A model generated the notes under the pieces. It saw only the letters and a program-made list of their open reading frames with translations. It was not told the DNA's origin and made no database searches. A stretch of 64,000 nt of DNA, taken from assembly GCA_005843825.1 (NCBI GenBank), contig SZXX01000015.1, forward strand, positions 1-64,000, written 5' to 3'. Shown piece by piece: positions 24,372 to 33,369 of this stretch; the first letter of the stretch is position 1, and every line of letters begins with the position of its first letter. The DNA comes from Chlorobium sp. (GTDB lineage Bacteria > Bacteroidota > Chlorobiia > Chlorobiales > Chlorobiaceae). Both the position numbers and the translations under genes were made by a program.

Positions 24372-25193
24372 TTAAAGGTTAGCAACAACTGCTTTGAATA
24401 TTGTGGTCATTTTTGGTTCTGCATGATTTGATACTTCAATGATCTCTTCAATGCTGACAGCTTTGAGGTTGTCAGGGAAGCATTCATCGGTAATGATGGA
24501 CATGCCGAACACTTCTGTTCCCTGATGCACTGCCGCAATCACTTCAGGAACAGTAGACATGCCTACGACATCTGCTCCAAGGGCTCTAAGCATTCGGTAT
24601 TCTGCCCTTGTTTCAAGGCATGGCCCTGAAAGAGCGATATAGACACCACGCTGAAGCTTTATTTTGTTATCAAGAGCCACCTTTTCAGCAAGCTCAAGGA
24701 TACGGGGCGAGTAAGGGGCGCACAAGTCAGGGAAGCGCGACCCGGTTTGAGGGTCGTTCGGTCCGATCAGGGGATTTCCTCCAAGCAGGTTGATATGGTC
24801 GTCGATCAGCATGATATCACCCTTTCTGTAAGAGGGGTTAAGCCCGCCACACGCATTGGTGATGCCGAGGGTTTTAACACCGAGATACTTCATGACCCTT
24901 ATCGGAAAAACAATCTGATGCATGGAGTAGCCTTCATAAAAATGGAAGCGGCCCTGCATTGCAACAACTTTCTTTCCGGCAAGTGTTCCAAAAATCAGCT
25001 TTCCATGGTGGGTTTCCACTGTAGAGACAGGAAAGTTCGGGATATCGCCGTAGTCGAGTGATAACTCGATATCAATCTCTTTGGCCAGTCCACCAAGACC
25101 TGTTCCTAAAACAATTCCTATCGGGTATTCACCCGCTGTTTTTTTTCTGATAAAGGCGACCGCTTCCTGGATTTTTGCCTGTTGTGAGATCAT
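24372..25193 (-). CDS. Purine nucleoside phosphorylase / MTA phosphorylase family
   Basis: A 273-residue trimeric-type (PNP/MTAP) phosphorylase. Motifs are IVLGTGLGGLAKEI, the phosphate-binding VETHHGKLIFGTLAGK, MQGRFHFYEGYS, TNACGGLNPSYRKGD and the base-recognition region GPCLETRAEYRMLRALGAD. It splits purine nucleosides with phosphate. The neighbour mtnA suggests methylthioadenosine or methylthioinosine may be among its substrates. The late Asn (ITDECFPDN) is nearer PNP type I than strict MTA phosphorylase, so specificity is left open. Confidence 0.9.
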   Translation of the reverse strand: MISQQAKIQEAVAFIRKKTAGEYPIGIVLGTGLGGLAKEIDIELSLDYGDIPNFPVSTVETHHGKLIFGTLAGKKVVAMQGRFHFYEGYSMHQIVFPIRVMKYLGVKTLGITNACGGLNPSYRKGDIMLIDDHINLLGGNPLIGPNDPQTGSRFPDLCAPYSPRILELAEKVALDNKIKLQRGVYIALSGPCLETRAEYRMLRALGADVVGMSTVPEVIAAVHQGTEVFGMSIITDECFPDNLKAVSIEEIIEVSNHAEPKMTTIFKAVVANL

Positions 25194-25307
25194 GATACGG
25201 TGTTTTTATAGGTTAATGACGAGCGTTAAAAGTTGTTATGTAAATGATATTGTCCGCATTCAGAGCCAGATACAGGTATGGATGCGTCACAGACGAGGCA
25301 GTATCAT

Positions 25308-25997
25308 TCATCGCCAGCCGAAAATTGCTGATCCGACACGGATCATGGTTGCACCTTCATGAATCGCCTCTTCAAAATCGCCACTCATGCCCATGGAAAG
25401 TTCAGTAAGCTTCAGCGGATCGGGTGATATCTTTTTTAAATCTTCCAGCAGCAGGCGAAGGTTACGGAACTCCTGCCGTGCTTTTGCGGTCTCTGGAGAG
25501 GCTATGGTCATAAGACCGCGAAGGATGATGTTAGGCATGCGAAAAAGGCTTTCAGCTGCAGCCAGAACCTCATCGTGCTGCATGCCGTACTTTGATGGCT
25601 CACCGGAAGTGTTGACTTCAAGAAGATAATCTACTTGCAGATTGTGCTGAACTGCCCGTTTTGAAAGTTCTTCAGCCGTTGAAAGCCTGTCTATACCGTG
25701 AACAAGGCTGACCTTGTCGATAATAAAGCGCACCTTGTTTGATTGCAGATGGCCTATAAAATGCCATTTGACAGGCATCTTTTCGAGTATGGGATCCTGG
25801 TACTTGTCAAGAAACTCCTGAACATAGCTCTCTCCAAAATCAATCTGTCCTGCCAGAAAAGCCTCTTTAATCATCGATGCCGGCTTTGTTTTGGAAACAG
25901 CAATCAGGCGAACCGATTCAGGCTCTCTGCCTGCCGAGAGGCAGGCAGAGTTTATCTGCTCTTGAATGTCCTGAATGTTAACAGCAATGCATGCCAT
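25308..25997 (-). CDS. YggS/PROSC-family pyridoxal-phosphate homeostasis protein
   Basis: A 229-residue protein with the family motifs RLIAVSKTKPASMI (the Lys that holds PLP), FGESYVQEF, WHFIGHLQSNKVRFI, TELSMGMSGDFEEAI and IRVGSAIFGWR. It is an alanine-racemase-like barrel without the second domain. These proteins bind PLP and keep its cellular level safe; they have no known enzyme activity. It is followed 114 bases later by PNP and preceded 10 bases upstream by a cyclophilin gene. Confidence 0.92.
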   Translation of the reverse strand: MACIAVNIQDIQEQINSACLSAGREPESVRLIAVSKTKPASMIKEAFLAGQIDFGESYVQEFLDKYQDPILEKMPVKWHFIGHLQSNKVRFIIDKVSLVHGIDRLSTAEELSKRAVQHNLQVDYLLEVNTSGEPSKYGMQHDEVLAAAESLFRMPNIILRGLMTIASPETAKARQEFRNLRLLLEDLKKISPDPLKLTELSMGMSGDFEEAIHEGATMIRVGSAIFGWR

Positions 25998-26007
25998 GGT
26001 TTGGCCT

Positions 26008-26499
26008 TTATGACTTTACAACAGGTACAATGGTGGTTATAATGACAGGTACAAGAGGGTTGTCGTTTGGATCGGTCTTGACTGCCGCAACTTGTTCCAC
26101 AATATCCATTCCTGATTCAACCACACCGAATACTGTATACTGACCGTCCAGAAAGCCATTGTCGTTGTGATTAATATAGAACTGGCTGCCTGATGAGGCT
26201 TTCTGAGGGTTGTTGTCCCTAGCCGCAGCAAGCGTCCCTTTTTTGTTCGGATGCTTTATCTCGGCAGGAATACGATTTGACGGTCCTCCGGTGCCATGCA
26301 GTGAGCGCTTCTCCTCATGTCTTGAAAGCGGATCTCCAGTCTGGATCATGAACCCCTCGATAACCCGGTGAAACCGGATGCCATCGTAGTAGTTTTCGGC
26401 AACAAGTTTGGCAAAGTTATCCCGGTGCAGGGGAGTGTCGTCATAAAGAGAGATGGCAATGTCACCAAGATTTGTTTTGATAATGAACTGTTCTGGCAT
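26008..26499 (-). CDS. Cyclophilin-type peptidyl-prolyl cis-trans isomerase
   Basis: A 163-residue cyclophilin with no signal peptide, so probably cytoplasmic. Motifs are YYDGIRFHRVIEGFMIQTGD (with the catalytic Arg), GSQFYINHNDNGFLDGQYTV and FGVVESGMDIV. It catalyses proline isomerisation during protein folding. The Trp of the cyclosporin site is replaced by Phe (NGFLDG), as in many bacterial members. It is ten bases upstream of the yggS homologue on the same strand. Confidence 0.93.
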   Translation of the reverse strand: MPEQFIIKTNLGDIAISLYDDTPLHRDNFAKLVAENYYDGIRFHRVIEGFMIQTGDPLSRHEEKRSLHGTGGPSNRIPAEIKHPNKKGTLAAARDNNPQKASSGSQFYINHNDNGFLDGQYTVFGVVESGMDIVEQVAAVKTDPNDNPLVPVIITTIVPVVKS

Positions 26500-26551
26500 G
26501 GTAAGCTTATTTAAACGTAATGGAATAAGTAGTACAAAGAGTTACAGGATG

Positions 26552-27235
26552 TTATTTCAGTTTTCCGGAAATTTTCCAGAGAGATCTCTGCGCCAAAGCT
26601 GCACCTGTTGAGCCCGGGTAGTCGGCAATAATCCTGGTATACAGTTCGGATGCTTTTTGAAGCTGGTTAAGGGCCTGGTAACTGTCGGCGGCATGAGCAA
26701 GATATTGTGCTTTGAGTACCGTGTTTTCAGCTTTTTTTGAAGCTTCCTGGTAAGACTCTGCGGCCAGGCCCAACTGATTTTTACCGACGTATGAGTCTGC
26801 GGTGCCTGCCAGAGCGGCAGCGGCAAGGTCCTTGTTTTCAATCGAAACAGCTTTAAAGACTTTTAAGGCAGAATCAAAATCCTTGATCGAATAATAGGCA
26901 TTGGCAAGCAGTAACGTCGCCATATTTCCGCTTGGAGTGCCACTGTAGTCATCGGAAATCTTTTTCAATCCAGGAATTTTTGCTGCTCCGTTAATGGCAG
27001 TTTTATACTCTCCACGGTCAAGAAATGGAGCTACCCTTGACAGTTGCAGTGCCGCTTCCTCTTCACTGGTTTTCTGATGCTGCATCCAGAAGAATGTTCC
27101 CCCACCGGCACACAGGAGCAATACAATGGCAGCAATAATTACGGCTTTATATTTAATGGCAACATAGAGCAAATTGTCTTCTGCCGATGGTTTCGCCTGT
27201 TGTTGAACGGGAGCGCCTGATTCTATTTCTTTCAT
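26552..27235 (-). CDS. YfgM-like membrane-anchored TPR protein
   Basis: A 227-residue protein with a short cytoplasmic N-terminus, one membrane span (AVIIAAIVLLLCAGGGTFFW, near residues 31-50) and a periplasmic part built of tetratricopeptide-like repeats (LAAAALAGTADSYVGKNQLG, AQYLAHAADSYQALNQLQKA). This is the layout of YfgM/TPR_21 proteins, which associate with the Sec translocon and periplasmic chaperones. A function of that kind is inferred from architecture only. Its neighbours (cyclophilin, TatD, LspA) are general housekeeping genes. Confidence 0.78.
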   Translation of the reverse strand: MKEIESGAPVQQQAKPSAEDNLLYVAIKYKAVIIAAIVLLLCAGGGTFFWMQHQKTSEEEAALQLSRVAPFLDRGEYKTAINGAAKIPGLKKISDDYSGTPSGNMATLLLANAYYSIKDFDSALKVFKAVSIENKDLAAAALAGTADSYVGKNQLGLAAESYQEASKKAENTVLKAQYLAHAADSYQALNQLQKASELYTRIIADYPGSTGAALAQRSLWKISGKLK

Positions 27236-27371
27236 AATTTATTTTCTGGTTGCTCTAATCTGTTGTGGGTTACCGGAAGTTTCTTTTCCGGTATTCCGGC
27301 CTCAAACCTAAGCAAGTTTGCCTGAATTTCAAAATAATTGCGCAGTGATGCTTAACTATCATCCTAAGGCG

Positions 27372-28145
27372 TTATGGTGCTGATAATCTAAACAAATCAA
27401 AGGTATTCTGTGCAATGCCTTTCGCTGCTTCCAGTAGCGGTATCCCCCTGATAAGAGCGATGTTAGCAGTGACTATGGGAACAAAGGAGGGTTCGTTTCT
27501 TTTTCCCCTGTGGGGTACAGGGGATAGGTAAGGTGCATCAGTTTCCGTGAGCAGATCAGCAAGTGAAACAGTTCTGATAACCTCCGGCAGCTGAGAGTTT
27601 TTATAGGTTACCGTACCGGGTATGGAGAGCTTGAACCCTTTCCTGATGCACTCCCTTGCTATACCGGTATCTCCGGAAAAGCAGTGCATCACTCCGCGCA
27701 TGGCGGAATGGTTCTCTTCCGTAAGGATCTGCAGCATATCTTCCCAGGCATCACGGCAATGGATAACAACCGCCATATCAAGAGTGCGCGCAATGCTCAG
27801 CATCAGGCGGAACGCATCCTTCTGTGCCTGCCGATTACAGTCAGGGTAGTGGTAGTCGAGTCCTATTTCGCCTATTGCGACTACTTTCGGTGATTTTGCA
27901 AGAGCCTCAAGTTCTCCAAAAATGCTCTCTTTAACATGATCTGATGCTTCGTGAGGGTGCAGGCCGACATTGGCAAAAATAAAATCGTACTCCCTGGCAA
28001 GTTCAATTGATTTTTTGCTGGTCGCCACGTTAATACCCGGATCAATGAGCACCGTGACCTGTTCTTCAGTCAATCGAGCAATAACTTTTTCCCTGTCATG
28101 GTCAAACTCGGGGAATGACAGGTGACAGTGGACATCAACGAACAT
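27372..28145 (-). CDS. TatD-family metal-dependent hydrolase
   Basis: A 257-residue TIM-barrel hydrolase with ordered metal-ligand motifs: [48 protein letters not shown] and [11 protein letters not shown]. TatD/YcfH proteins are Mg2+-dependent nucleases or related hydrolases acting in DNA repair, RNA quality control or D-aminoacyl-tRNA removal, depending on the member. It overlaps lspA by 11 bases. Exact substrate is open. Confidence 0.92.
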   Translation of the reverse strand: MFVDVHCHLSFPEFDHDREKVIARLTEEQVTVLIDPGINVATSKKSIELAREYDFIFANVGLHPHEASDHVKESIFGELEALAKSPKVVAIGEIGLDYHYPDCNRQAQKDAFRLMLSIARTLDMAVVIHCRDAWEDMLQILTEENHSAMRGVMHCFSGDTGIARECIRKGFKLSIPGTVTYKNSQLPEVIRTVSLADLLTETDAPYLSPVPHRGKRNEPSFVPIVTANIALIRGIPLLEAAKGIAQNTFDLFRLSAP

Positions 28146-28644
28146 TATTTTTCTCAGTTGTAATGCTCTCAGGAAAGATCTTGTTATGAAACAGAATCAG
28201 GATACAGGCGCCTATCGTGATAGCAGAGTCCGCTACATTGAAAATAGGCCATAAAGAGAGATAGGTGCCAAAAATTTTCCCGTGATAGAGGTCAAAATAA
28301 ATGAAATCAACAACCCGGCCAATGATCACCCGATCAATCATATTACCAGCCCCGCCGCCGACAATGAGAGCAAAAGGGATAAGAAAAAGAGTTGTCCGGT
28401 TTTTTGAAAGGATAACATAGAGAAGAACAGCGACAGTAATAAGTCCTGTCAGAAGCAGGAGGACTGCTGGTGCTGCAAATTCCATCCCGAAGGCCACTCC
28501 TTTGTTTTCAGTATAGGTCAGCGAAAGCAGGTCAGGAATTATGGAAATACTTTGAGCTGCATCCCTGAGAATCCTGATGGCAAGTTTTTTTGTCAGTTGA
28601 TCAACGGCGACAACGAGAAGAATAAGGGTGAAAAACAATTTCAT
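28135..28644 (-). CDS. lspA: Lipoprotein signal peptidase LspA
   Basis: A 169-residue membrane aspartyl protease with four spans. The two catalytic Asp are in [20 protein letters not shown] and [12 protein letters not shown]. The N-terminal [10 protein letters not shown] and [13 protein letters not shown] are family features. LspA removes the signal peptide of prolipoproteins before the lipidated Cys, for example that of the lipocalin encoded in this window. It is 45 bases after aroE and overlaps the tatD homologue. Confidence 0.95.
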   Translation of the reverse strand: MKLFFTLILLVVAVDQLTKKLAIRILRDAAQSISIIPDLLSLTYTENKGVAFGMEFAAPAVLLLLTGLITVAVLLYVILSKNRTTLFLIPFALIVGGGAGNMIDRVIIGRVVDFIYFDLYHGKIFGTYLSLWPIFNVADSAITIGACILILFHNKIFPESITTEKNNVR

Positions 28645-28689
28645 AGGTTCGACTGATAAACATGTTGATTTTTTATGAAGTGCCCTGTG

Positions 28690-29565
28690 TCACTCTGTAC
28701 TCTTCATTTGCATTTCATGAAGAAGAGCAGCTCTCACCCGAGATACCGGCATCTGCATTCCTGTCCATAGAGTAAATGAACGTTCAGCCTGGCCGATCAG
28801 CATTTCAATTCCTGATATGGTTTTTGCGCCCGCCCGCTGAGCTGCCTGCAAAAGAGGGGTAACAAGAGGGTTGTATACCATGTCATAAACAATCTGGTTA
28901 TGATTTATCAACTCGCAGTCGAGAGGAATAATGCTTGTAATGCCCTCATTGTCCCGACCTCTGGTTCCGATAGGAGTGGCGTTGACAATAACACTGCACT
29001 CCCTGATTTTTTCCAGTTCATCAGACCTCACTATTGTGACAGGAGAAGATGCTTTATAGCCGGTTTCATTGAGGATATCCCGGGCTTTTTGTGGGTCACG
29101 GACAAAAAGCAGAATCTCTTTCGGCGAAAAAAATCGATTAAATGCCTCGATTGCCGCCAGAGCTGCTCCGCCTCCACCGAAAATACAGACTGTTGTACCT
29201 GTTATGCGTTCTTTATAGCCGAGGAGAGGAGATGCAAAACCTGCAATATCCGTGTTATGTCCCGAAAGTTTGCCATGTTGATTGACAATGGTGTTGACTG
29301 CCTTTATAGATGATGCTTCCTCTGAGAGCTCATCAAGAAAAGGTACGACGTTTTTTTTGTAGGGTATGGTCACATTAAATCCGGCAATGCCGAGCGCTTT
29401 TGCTCCACGGAGGGCATCATGTATCATATCCGGATCTGCAATGTTAAAAACCGTATAATAATAGGGTATGCCGAGTATGTCGCATGCCGTATTATGGATA
29501 AGAGGGGAGTATGAATAATCCACTGCACGGCCGATAAGACCGAGTATTTTTATTGCTTTCGTCAT
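28690..29565 (-). CDS. aroE: Shikimate dehydrogenase
   Basis: A 291-residue enzyme. The substrate domain has [10 protein letters not shown], the catalytic Lys in [15 protein letters not shown] and the Asp in [10 protein letters not shown]. The NADP domain has [13 protein letters not shown] and [14 protein letters not shown]. The C-terminal [18 protein letters not shown] closes the active site. AroE reduces 3-dehydroshikimate to shikimate in aromatic amino acid synthesis. It is slightly longer than the Escherichia coli enzyme, mainly at the C-terminus. It lies between a TPR gene (26 bases upstream) and lspA. Confidence 0.94.
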   Translation of the reverse strand: MTKAIKILGLIGRAVDYSYSPLIHNTACDILGIPYYYTVFNIADPDMIHDALRGAKALGIAGFNVTIPYKKNVVPFLDELSEEASSIKAVNTIVNQHGKLSGHNTDIAGFASPLLGYKERITGTTVCIFGGGGAALAAIEAFNRFFSPKEILLFVRDPQKARDILNETGYKASSPVTIVRSDELEKIRECSVIVNATPIGTRGRDNEGITSIIPLDCELINHNQIVYDMVYNPLVTPLLQAAQRAGAKTISGIEMLIGQAERSFTLWTGMQMPVSRVRAALLHEMQMKSTE

Positions 29566-29591
29566 GCAGGGTTTCCGCAGTCGCTATATGA

Positions 29592-30995
29592 TCATGAAAT
29601 GCCGAGCATCAGCCTGACCGAATCCTGCTGATAAAGTTCTGGAAAAGTGCTCTGAAAAAGCTGTTTTTTATCAGGATCAATCTTGAACGCTTTGCTTAGT
29701 GCTTTCAGTGTGCTGAGTTTGTCGCCCATGGCAAAATATGCCGCGGCAATTTCAAAATGAGCATCTGCTGAAAGAGGCTGAAGCTTGAGAGATTGCTGGA
29801 GAGCATCGATAGACTCATTTATCTGCCCGGCTTCTCTAAGAACAATGGCAAAATCAACCCATATCTGTGGACTCTCAGCATCCAGCTTTATAATTTCACG
29901 ATAGGTCGCAATGGAGTTCTCAAGATGATTGAGATTGTACTCAATCTCCGCTTTCAGTAAAAGAAACTCAATACTGTCCGGTACTGTTTTCAGAGCCTCC
30001 TCAGTTGCGGTATATGCCTCTTCATACTCTTCGAGAGCTTCATGGCAGCATGCAAGAGCAAACCATGCATCAGCAAAATCTTCATTGCCCTCTATACAGC
30101 GGCTGTAGCAGTGAATTGCTTCACCATACTCCTCAAGTTCTTCGTAAGCTATGCCGAGATTATAAAGCGCATTCATATCCTCCGGTTCATACTCCAGAGT
30201 TTTCAAGTAGCTTTCAGCAGCTTCTTCAATACGTCCAGTAATGGCAAGAACGTTAGCCCTGTTATACCAAGCCGAACTGAAATCATCAGAAATAGCAAGG
30301 GCCATGTCGTATGAGTCAAGCGCCTCGTCATAGCGCTTCATCTTGCTCAGTACAAGACCATTGTTGTACCATGCATTAATATTATACGGATCCTGGTCAA
30401 GAGTTTTCCGGTAACAGGAGGTGCTTGCATCAAGATTTCCAAGAATGTCTTTGCAGTAGGCAAGTTCATACCATGCATCCGCAAAATCGGGATCAATTTC
30501 CAGGGAACGCTCAAAATTCGATTCAGCCTCAGTGAAACGTTCAAGTCTCTGCAGAATTATTCCCTGATAGTAATGGTACTCCTTTTCAATAGAGGAGTCC
30601 ACAATGATCTCAGTGAGCTCATCAAGTGCCTCATCCAGATTGCCGGTATTAAAGTATGCCAGCGCAAGATTGAGTTTCATTTCGCTGTCTGAGGGACTGA
30701 ATACAACTGCCTTCTCAAACGCTTTCAGAGCATCATCAAAGCAGCCGTTCAGGGTCAGACAGTTGCCCAGGTGGAACCAGGTTTCTGTGTTGAATGGCGC
30801 AATATCTTCAAGACGGTGAGCAACTGCCAGCGCCTCAAGCAGAAAGCCATCCTCGTTATATTGGTTGACCCGGTCAAGAAGTTCATCCGAATCAAACATG
30901 GAATCAAGCCCTTCAAGGTCAGGCGGTTCTTTTCCTGACGACCCTGTGGGGTTAGAGTAATTATCGTCAAAAAAATCAGGTGCGTTCATAAACAA
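29592..30995 (-). CDS. Multi-repeat TPR protein
   Basis: A 467-residue soluble, acidic protein built almost entirely of about eleven tetratricopeptide repeats of 34 residues (for example [60 protein letters not shown]). The N-terminus ([13 protein letters not shown]) has no signal peptide. TPR arrays mediate protein-protein contacts; no catalytic domain is present, so the partner and role are unknown. It lies just upstream of aroE on the same strand. Confidence 0.88.
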   Translation of the reverse strand: MFMNAPDFFDDNYSNPTGSSGKEPPDLEGLDSMFDSDELLDRVNQYNEDGFLLEALAVAHRLEDIAPFNTETWFHLGNCLTLNGCFDDALKAFEKAVVFSPSDSEMKLNLALAYFNTGNLDEALDELTEIIVDSSIEKEYHYYQGIILQRLERFTEAESNFERSLEIDPDFADAWYELAYCKDILGNLDASTSCYRKTLDQDPYNINAWYNNGLVLSKMKRYDEALDSYDMALAISDDFSSAWYNRANVLAITGRIEEAAESYLKTLEYEPEDMNALYNLGIAYEELEEYGEAIHCYSRCIEGNEDFADAWFALACCHEALEEYEEAYTATEEALKTVPDSIEFLLLKAEIEYNLNHLENSIATYREIIKLDAESPQIWVDFAIVLREAGQINESIDALQQSLKLQPLSADAHFEIAAAYFAMGDKLSTLKALSKAFKIDPDKKQLFQSTFPELYQQDSVRLMLGIS

Positions 30996-31101
30996 TCGTA
31001 AAGAGTTTCTCTGTCAGCGGTCATATTCTCACTTCATAAATATAACAGAATTTTATTAAGAAAACATTCTGACTGCTTGGCAGGCGGAGAAGCATAACCG
31101 T

Positions 31102-32985
31102 TCATGGATTATAAAAACGGTATACAGTTTCAGCAATTTTTGCTCCTGTTACAGCATTGAGTTCTTCTATTGTGGCATGTGAGATGCCGTCAACAGAGCC
31201 GAAGTGTTGGAGCATTCTGAATGCTGTTTTTTCTCCAACTCCTGCAATCGTAGTGAGTTCAGTCTGCAAGGTTCTTTGTGTTCTCAACTTCCTGTGATAA
31301 GTAATGGCAAAACGGTGTGCTTCATCACGAAGCTGCTGGAGCAGTTTAAGCGCCGGAGAAGTTTTCGGCAGGTTGAAAGCGTCTGTGGTTTCAGGTAAAA
31401 AAATTTCTTCAATGCGTTTAGCCAGTCCAATAACGGAAATTGATAAACCAAGAGTGTTCAGGGCATGAAAAGCAGTGTTTACCTGACCTTTTCCTCCGTC
31501 AACTACAATAAGATCAGGTAGTGGAAGTTCTTTTGAAAGTAAGCCGCCGTAACGACGTACAATTACTTCCTTCATTGCAGCATAATCATCTGACCCCTCA
31601 AACGTATGCAGTTTAAATTTTCTGTAATCAGATTTTTTGGGCTTTCCTTTCTCAAAGCAAACCATTGAACTTACGTAATCAGTGCCTTGAAGATGAGAAT
31701 TATCAAAGCACTCAATTCGCAGAGGGATTTTCGGCAGGTGCAGCAACTGCTTGAGGGCAGTAGTGCCATGGTGCTCGCGGGCTATCTCGCCCCGTTTCTG
31801 TTTCTGGATAAGGTACTCCTCAAGGTGGTGTCGAGCGTTTTGTCGGCACATTTCCACCAGATGCGCTTTTTCTCCGATTTGAGGTACAAGGAACCTGATA
31901 TTTTTTTTCTCCTGATTCTCCTCTTTCTGTTTTTCCACTATAAAGGCTCTCAAAGCATCCTCCTCATCAGCAGCAAGCTCACTCTGCAGAAGGATTTCAT
32001 CCGGAATCAGCTCAAGGGTTTCCAGATAATATTTTTCAACTACTCTTGCCTGCAGTTCGCCGTCTGTTTCCCCATGGGTATTATTCATGTACATATGCTG
32101 TGAGCCAAGCAGTTTCCCCTCACGTATTTTAAATACAACTCCGCAACCTTCATTTTCGGACGCTGCCACAGCAAACACATCTCTGTCAAGGCCATCTCCC
32201 GCTACCATTTTCTGCCGTTCAGCATATCGTTTCAAGCTGTCGAGCTGTGCTTTTATTTCAGCAGCCTGTTCGAACTTCAGCTCTCGGGCCATTGTCTGCA
32301 TGGTGTCAGTGAGTGAGCGTATCATGCTTGAGGTTTTTCCTTTCAGCAGTCGTTTGATCTCAATGATCATACTGAGATACTCCTCTTCCTGCACAAGTCC
32401 TTCGCATGGCCCTTTGCATTTATGGATGTGGTAGTCGAGGCAGACCTTGTATTTTTTTGATGCAATATTTTCCTCACTGAGGCGGTATTTACAGCTTCGT
32501 AAAGGGAATATCGATCCGATAAGATCAAGAATCAGGCGAAGTTGACGAGCTTCAGTATAAGGGCCGAACCATGTGGAACCATCTTTTTTCAGCTGGCGGG
32601 TAAAGAATATCCTGGGGAAAGGCTCATTGGTGATAACCAGATAAGGATAGGTTTTGTCATCCTTCAGGTTCACATTGTAGCGTGGTTTCAGCTCCTTGAT
32701 CAGATTATTCTCTAATATCAGTGCTTCAACCTCCGAAGAGGTTATGATGACTTCGAAATCGGTTATGTGAGAGACCAGTACCAGTGTTTTACCATAGTGC
32801 TGCTGCTGATTTCTGAAATATGATCGAACCCGGTTACGAAGGTTTTTTGCCTTGCCGACATAGATAATTTTTCCCGCAGCGTTCCTGAATTGATAAATCC
32901 CTGGATTTACAGGCAGTGTGGCAAGTTTTTCATCAAGAGCTTTTTTTAATCCCCGATGTGGTGAAAGAGCATCCTGATTATCCAT
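31102..32985 (-). CDS. uvrC: Excinuclease ABC subunit C
   Basis: A 627-residue UvrC. The N-terminal GIY-YIG nuclease is PGIYQFRNAAGKIIYVGKAK; the Cys cluster CLDYHIHKCKGPCEGL near residues 160-175 matches the iron-sulfur-binding form. A UVR segment (FEQAAEIKAQLDSLKRY) binds UvrB. The second nuclease half has ECFDNSHLQGTDYVSS and DLIVVDGGKGQVNTA, and helix-hairpin-helix motifs (LTTIAGVGEKTAFRMLQHFG) end the protein. UvrC cuts on both sides of lesions in nucleotide excision repair. Confidence 0.96.
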   Translation of the reverse strand: MDNQDALSPHRGLKKALDEKLATLPVNPGIYQFRNAAGKIIYVGKAKNLRNRVRSYFRNQQQHYGKTLVLVSHITDFEVIITSSEVEALILENNLIKELKPRYNVNLKDDKTYPYLVITNEPFPRIFFTRQLKKDGSTWFGPYTEARQLRLILDLIGSIFPLRSCKYRLSEENIASKKYKVCLDYHIHKCKGPCEGLVQEEEYLSMIIEIKRLLKGKTSSMIRSLTDTMQTMARELKFEQAAEIKAQLDSLKRYAERQKMVAGDGLDRDVFAVAASENEGCGVVFKIREGKLLGSQHMYMNNTHGETDGELQARVVEKYYLETLELIPDEILLQSELAADEEDALRAFIVEKQKEENQEKKNIRFLVPQIGEKAHLVEMCRQNARHHLEEYLIQKQKRGEIAREHHGTTALKQLLHLPKIPLRIECFDNSHLQGTDYVSSMVCFEKGKPKKSDYRKFKLHTFEGSDDYAAMKEVIVRRYGGLLSKELPLPDLIVVDGGKGQVNTAFHALNTLGLSISVIGLAKRIEEIFLPETTDAFNLPKTSPALKLLQQLRDEAHRFAITYHRKLRTQRTLQTELTTIAGVGEKTAFRMLQHFGSVDGISHATIEELNAVTGAKIAETVYRFYNP

Positions 32986-33046
32986 CGGTCATTCTCATTG
33001 GATTAGTTACGTACATACTTTTTTAGGGTACCGAAACACTATAAAC

Positions 33047-33092
33047 AAAAAAAGGGAAAGCCGCATAAACATGCGGCTTTCCCTTTAAAAAA
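33047..33092. terminator. Strong intrinsic terminator behind the MFS/small-membrane-protein pair
   Basis: A perfect 16-pair inverted repeat, AAAGGGAAAGCCGCAT (33051-33066) and its complement at 33071-33086, with loop AAAC, flanked by A runs on the left and right. On the minus strand it ends in a U-tract 25 bases after the stop at 33111. It separates that operon from uvrC. Confidence 0.92.
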
Positions 33093-33110
33093 AGAACAGG
33101 TAGAAGCTCT

Positions 33111-33341
33111 TTAACTATCTTCCAGGGTGTCGTATTCACCTTTCAGGGCAAACACCCCGAAGGTTATAAGACTGAATGCGATAATCGGCATAAGTACGAC
33201 AATAACAATAGACCAGAAAATCCAGTTCTCTTCACTGGGTTTTGCTGCGATCTCCTTCATTGCCTGCTTTATTACCAACGGAACTATCCCGACACCCATG
33301 AGTGCCCAGACAAGTCCGAAAATCCTTTTTATTGCTGACAT
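33111..33341 (-). CDS. Small two-span membrane protein beside an MFS transporter (DUF6814-like)
   Basis: A 76-residue protein, MSAIKRIFGLVWALMGVGIV, with two hydrophobic spans (about 7-25 and 42-66) and a charged C-terminus. Small proteins of this build are commonly encoded next to MHS-type MFS transporters in Bacteroidota and Chlorobi and have been grouped as DUF6814; I make that match from memory, not a search. It follows the transporter gene by 28 bases and precedes a strong terminator, so the two are co-transcribed. A role as an accessory or stabilising subunit is speculation. Confidence 0.7.
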   Translation of the reverse strand: MSAIKRIFGLVWALMGVGIVPLVIKQAMKEIAAKPSEENWIFWSIVIVVLMPIIAFSLITFGVFALKGEYDTLEDS

Positions 33342-33369
33342 AATTCAAATTGATTTAAAAGGTTCTTGG

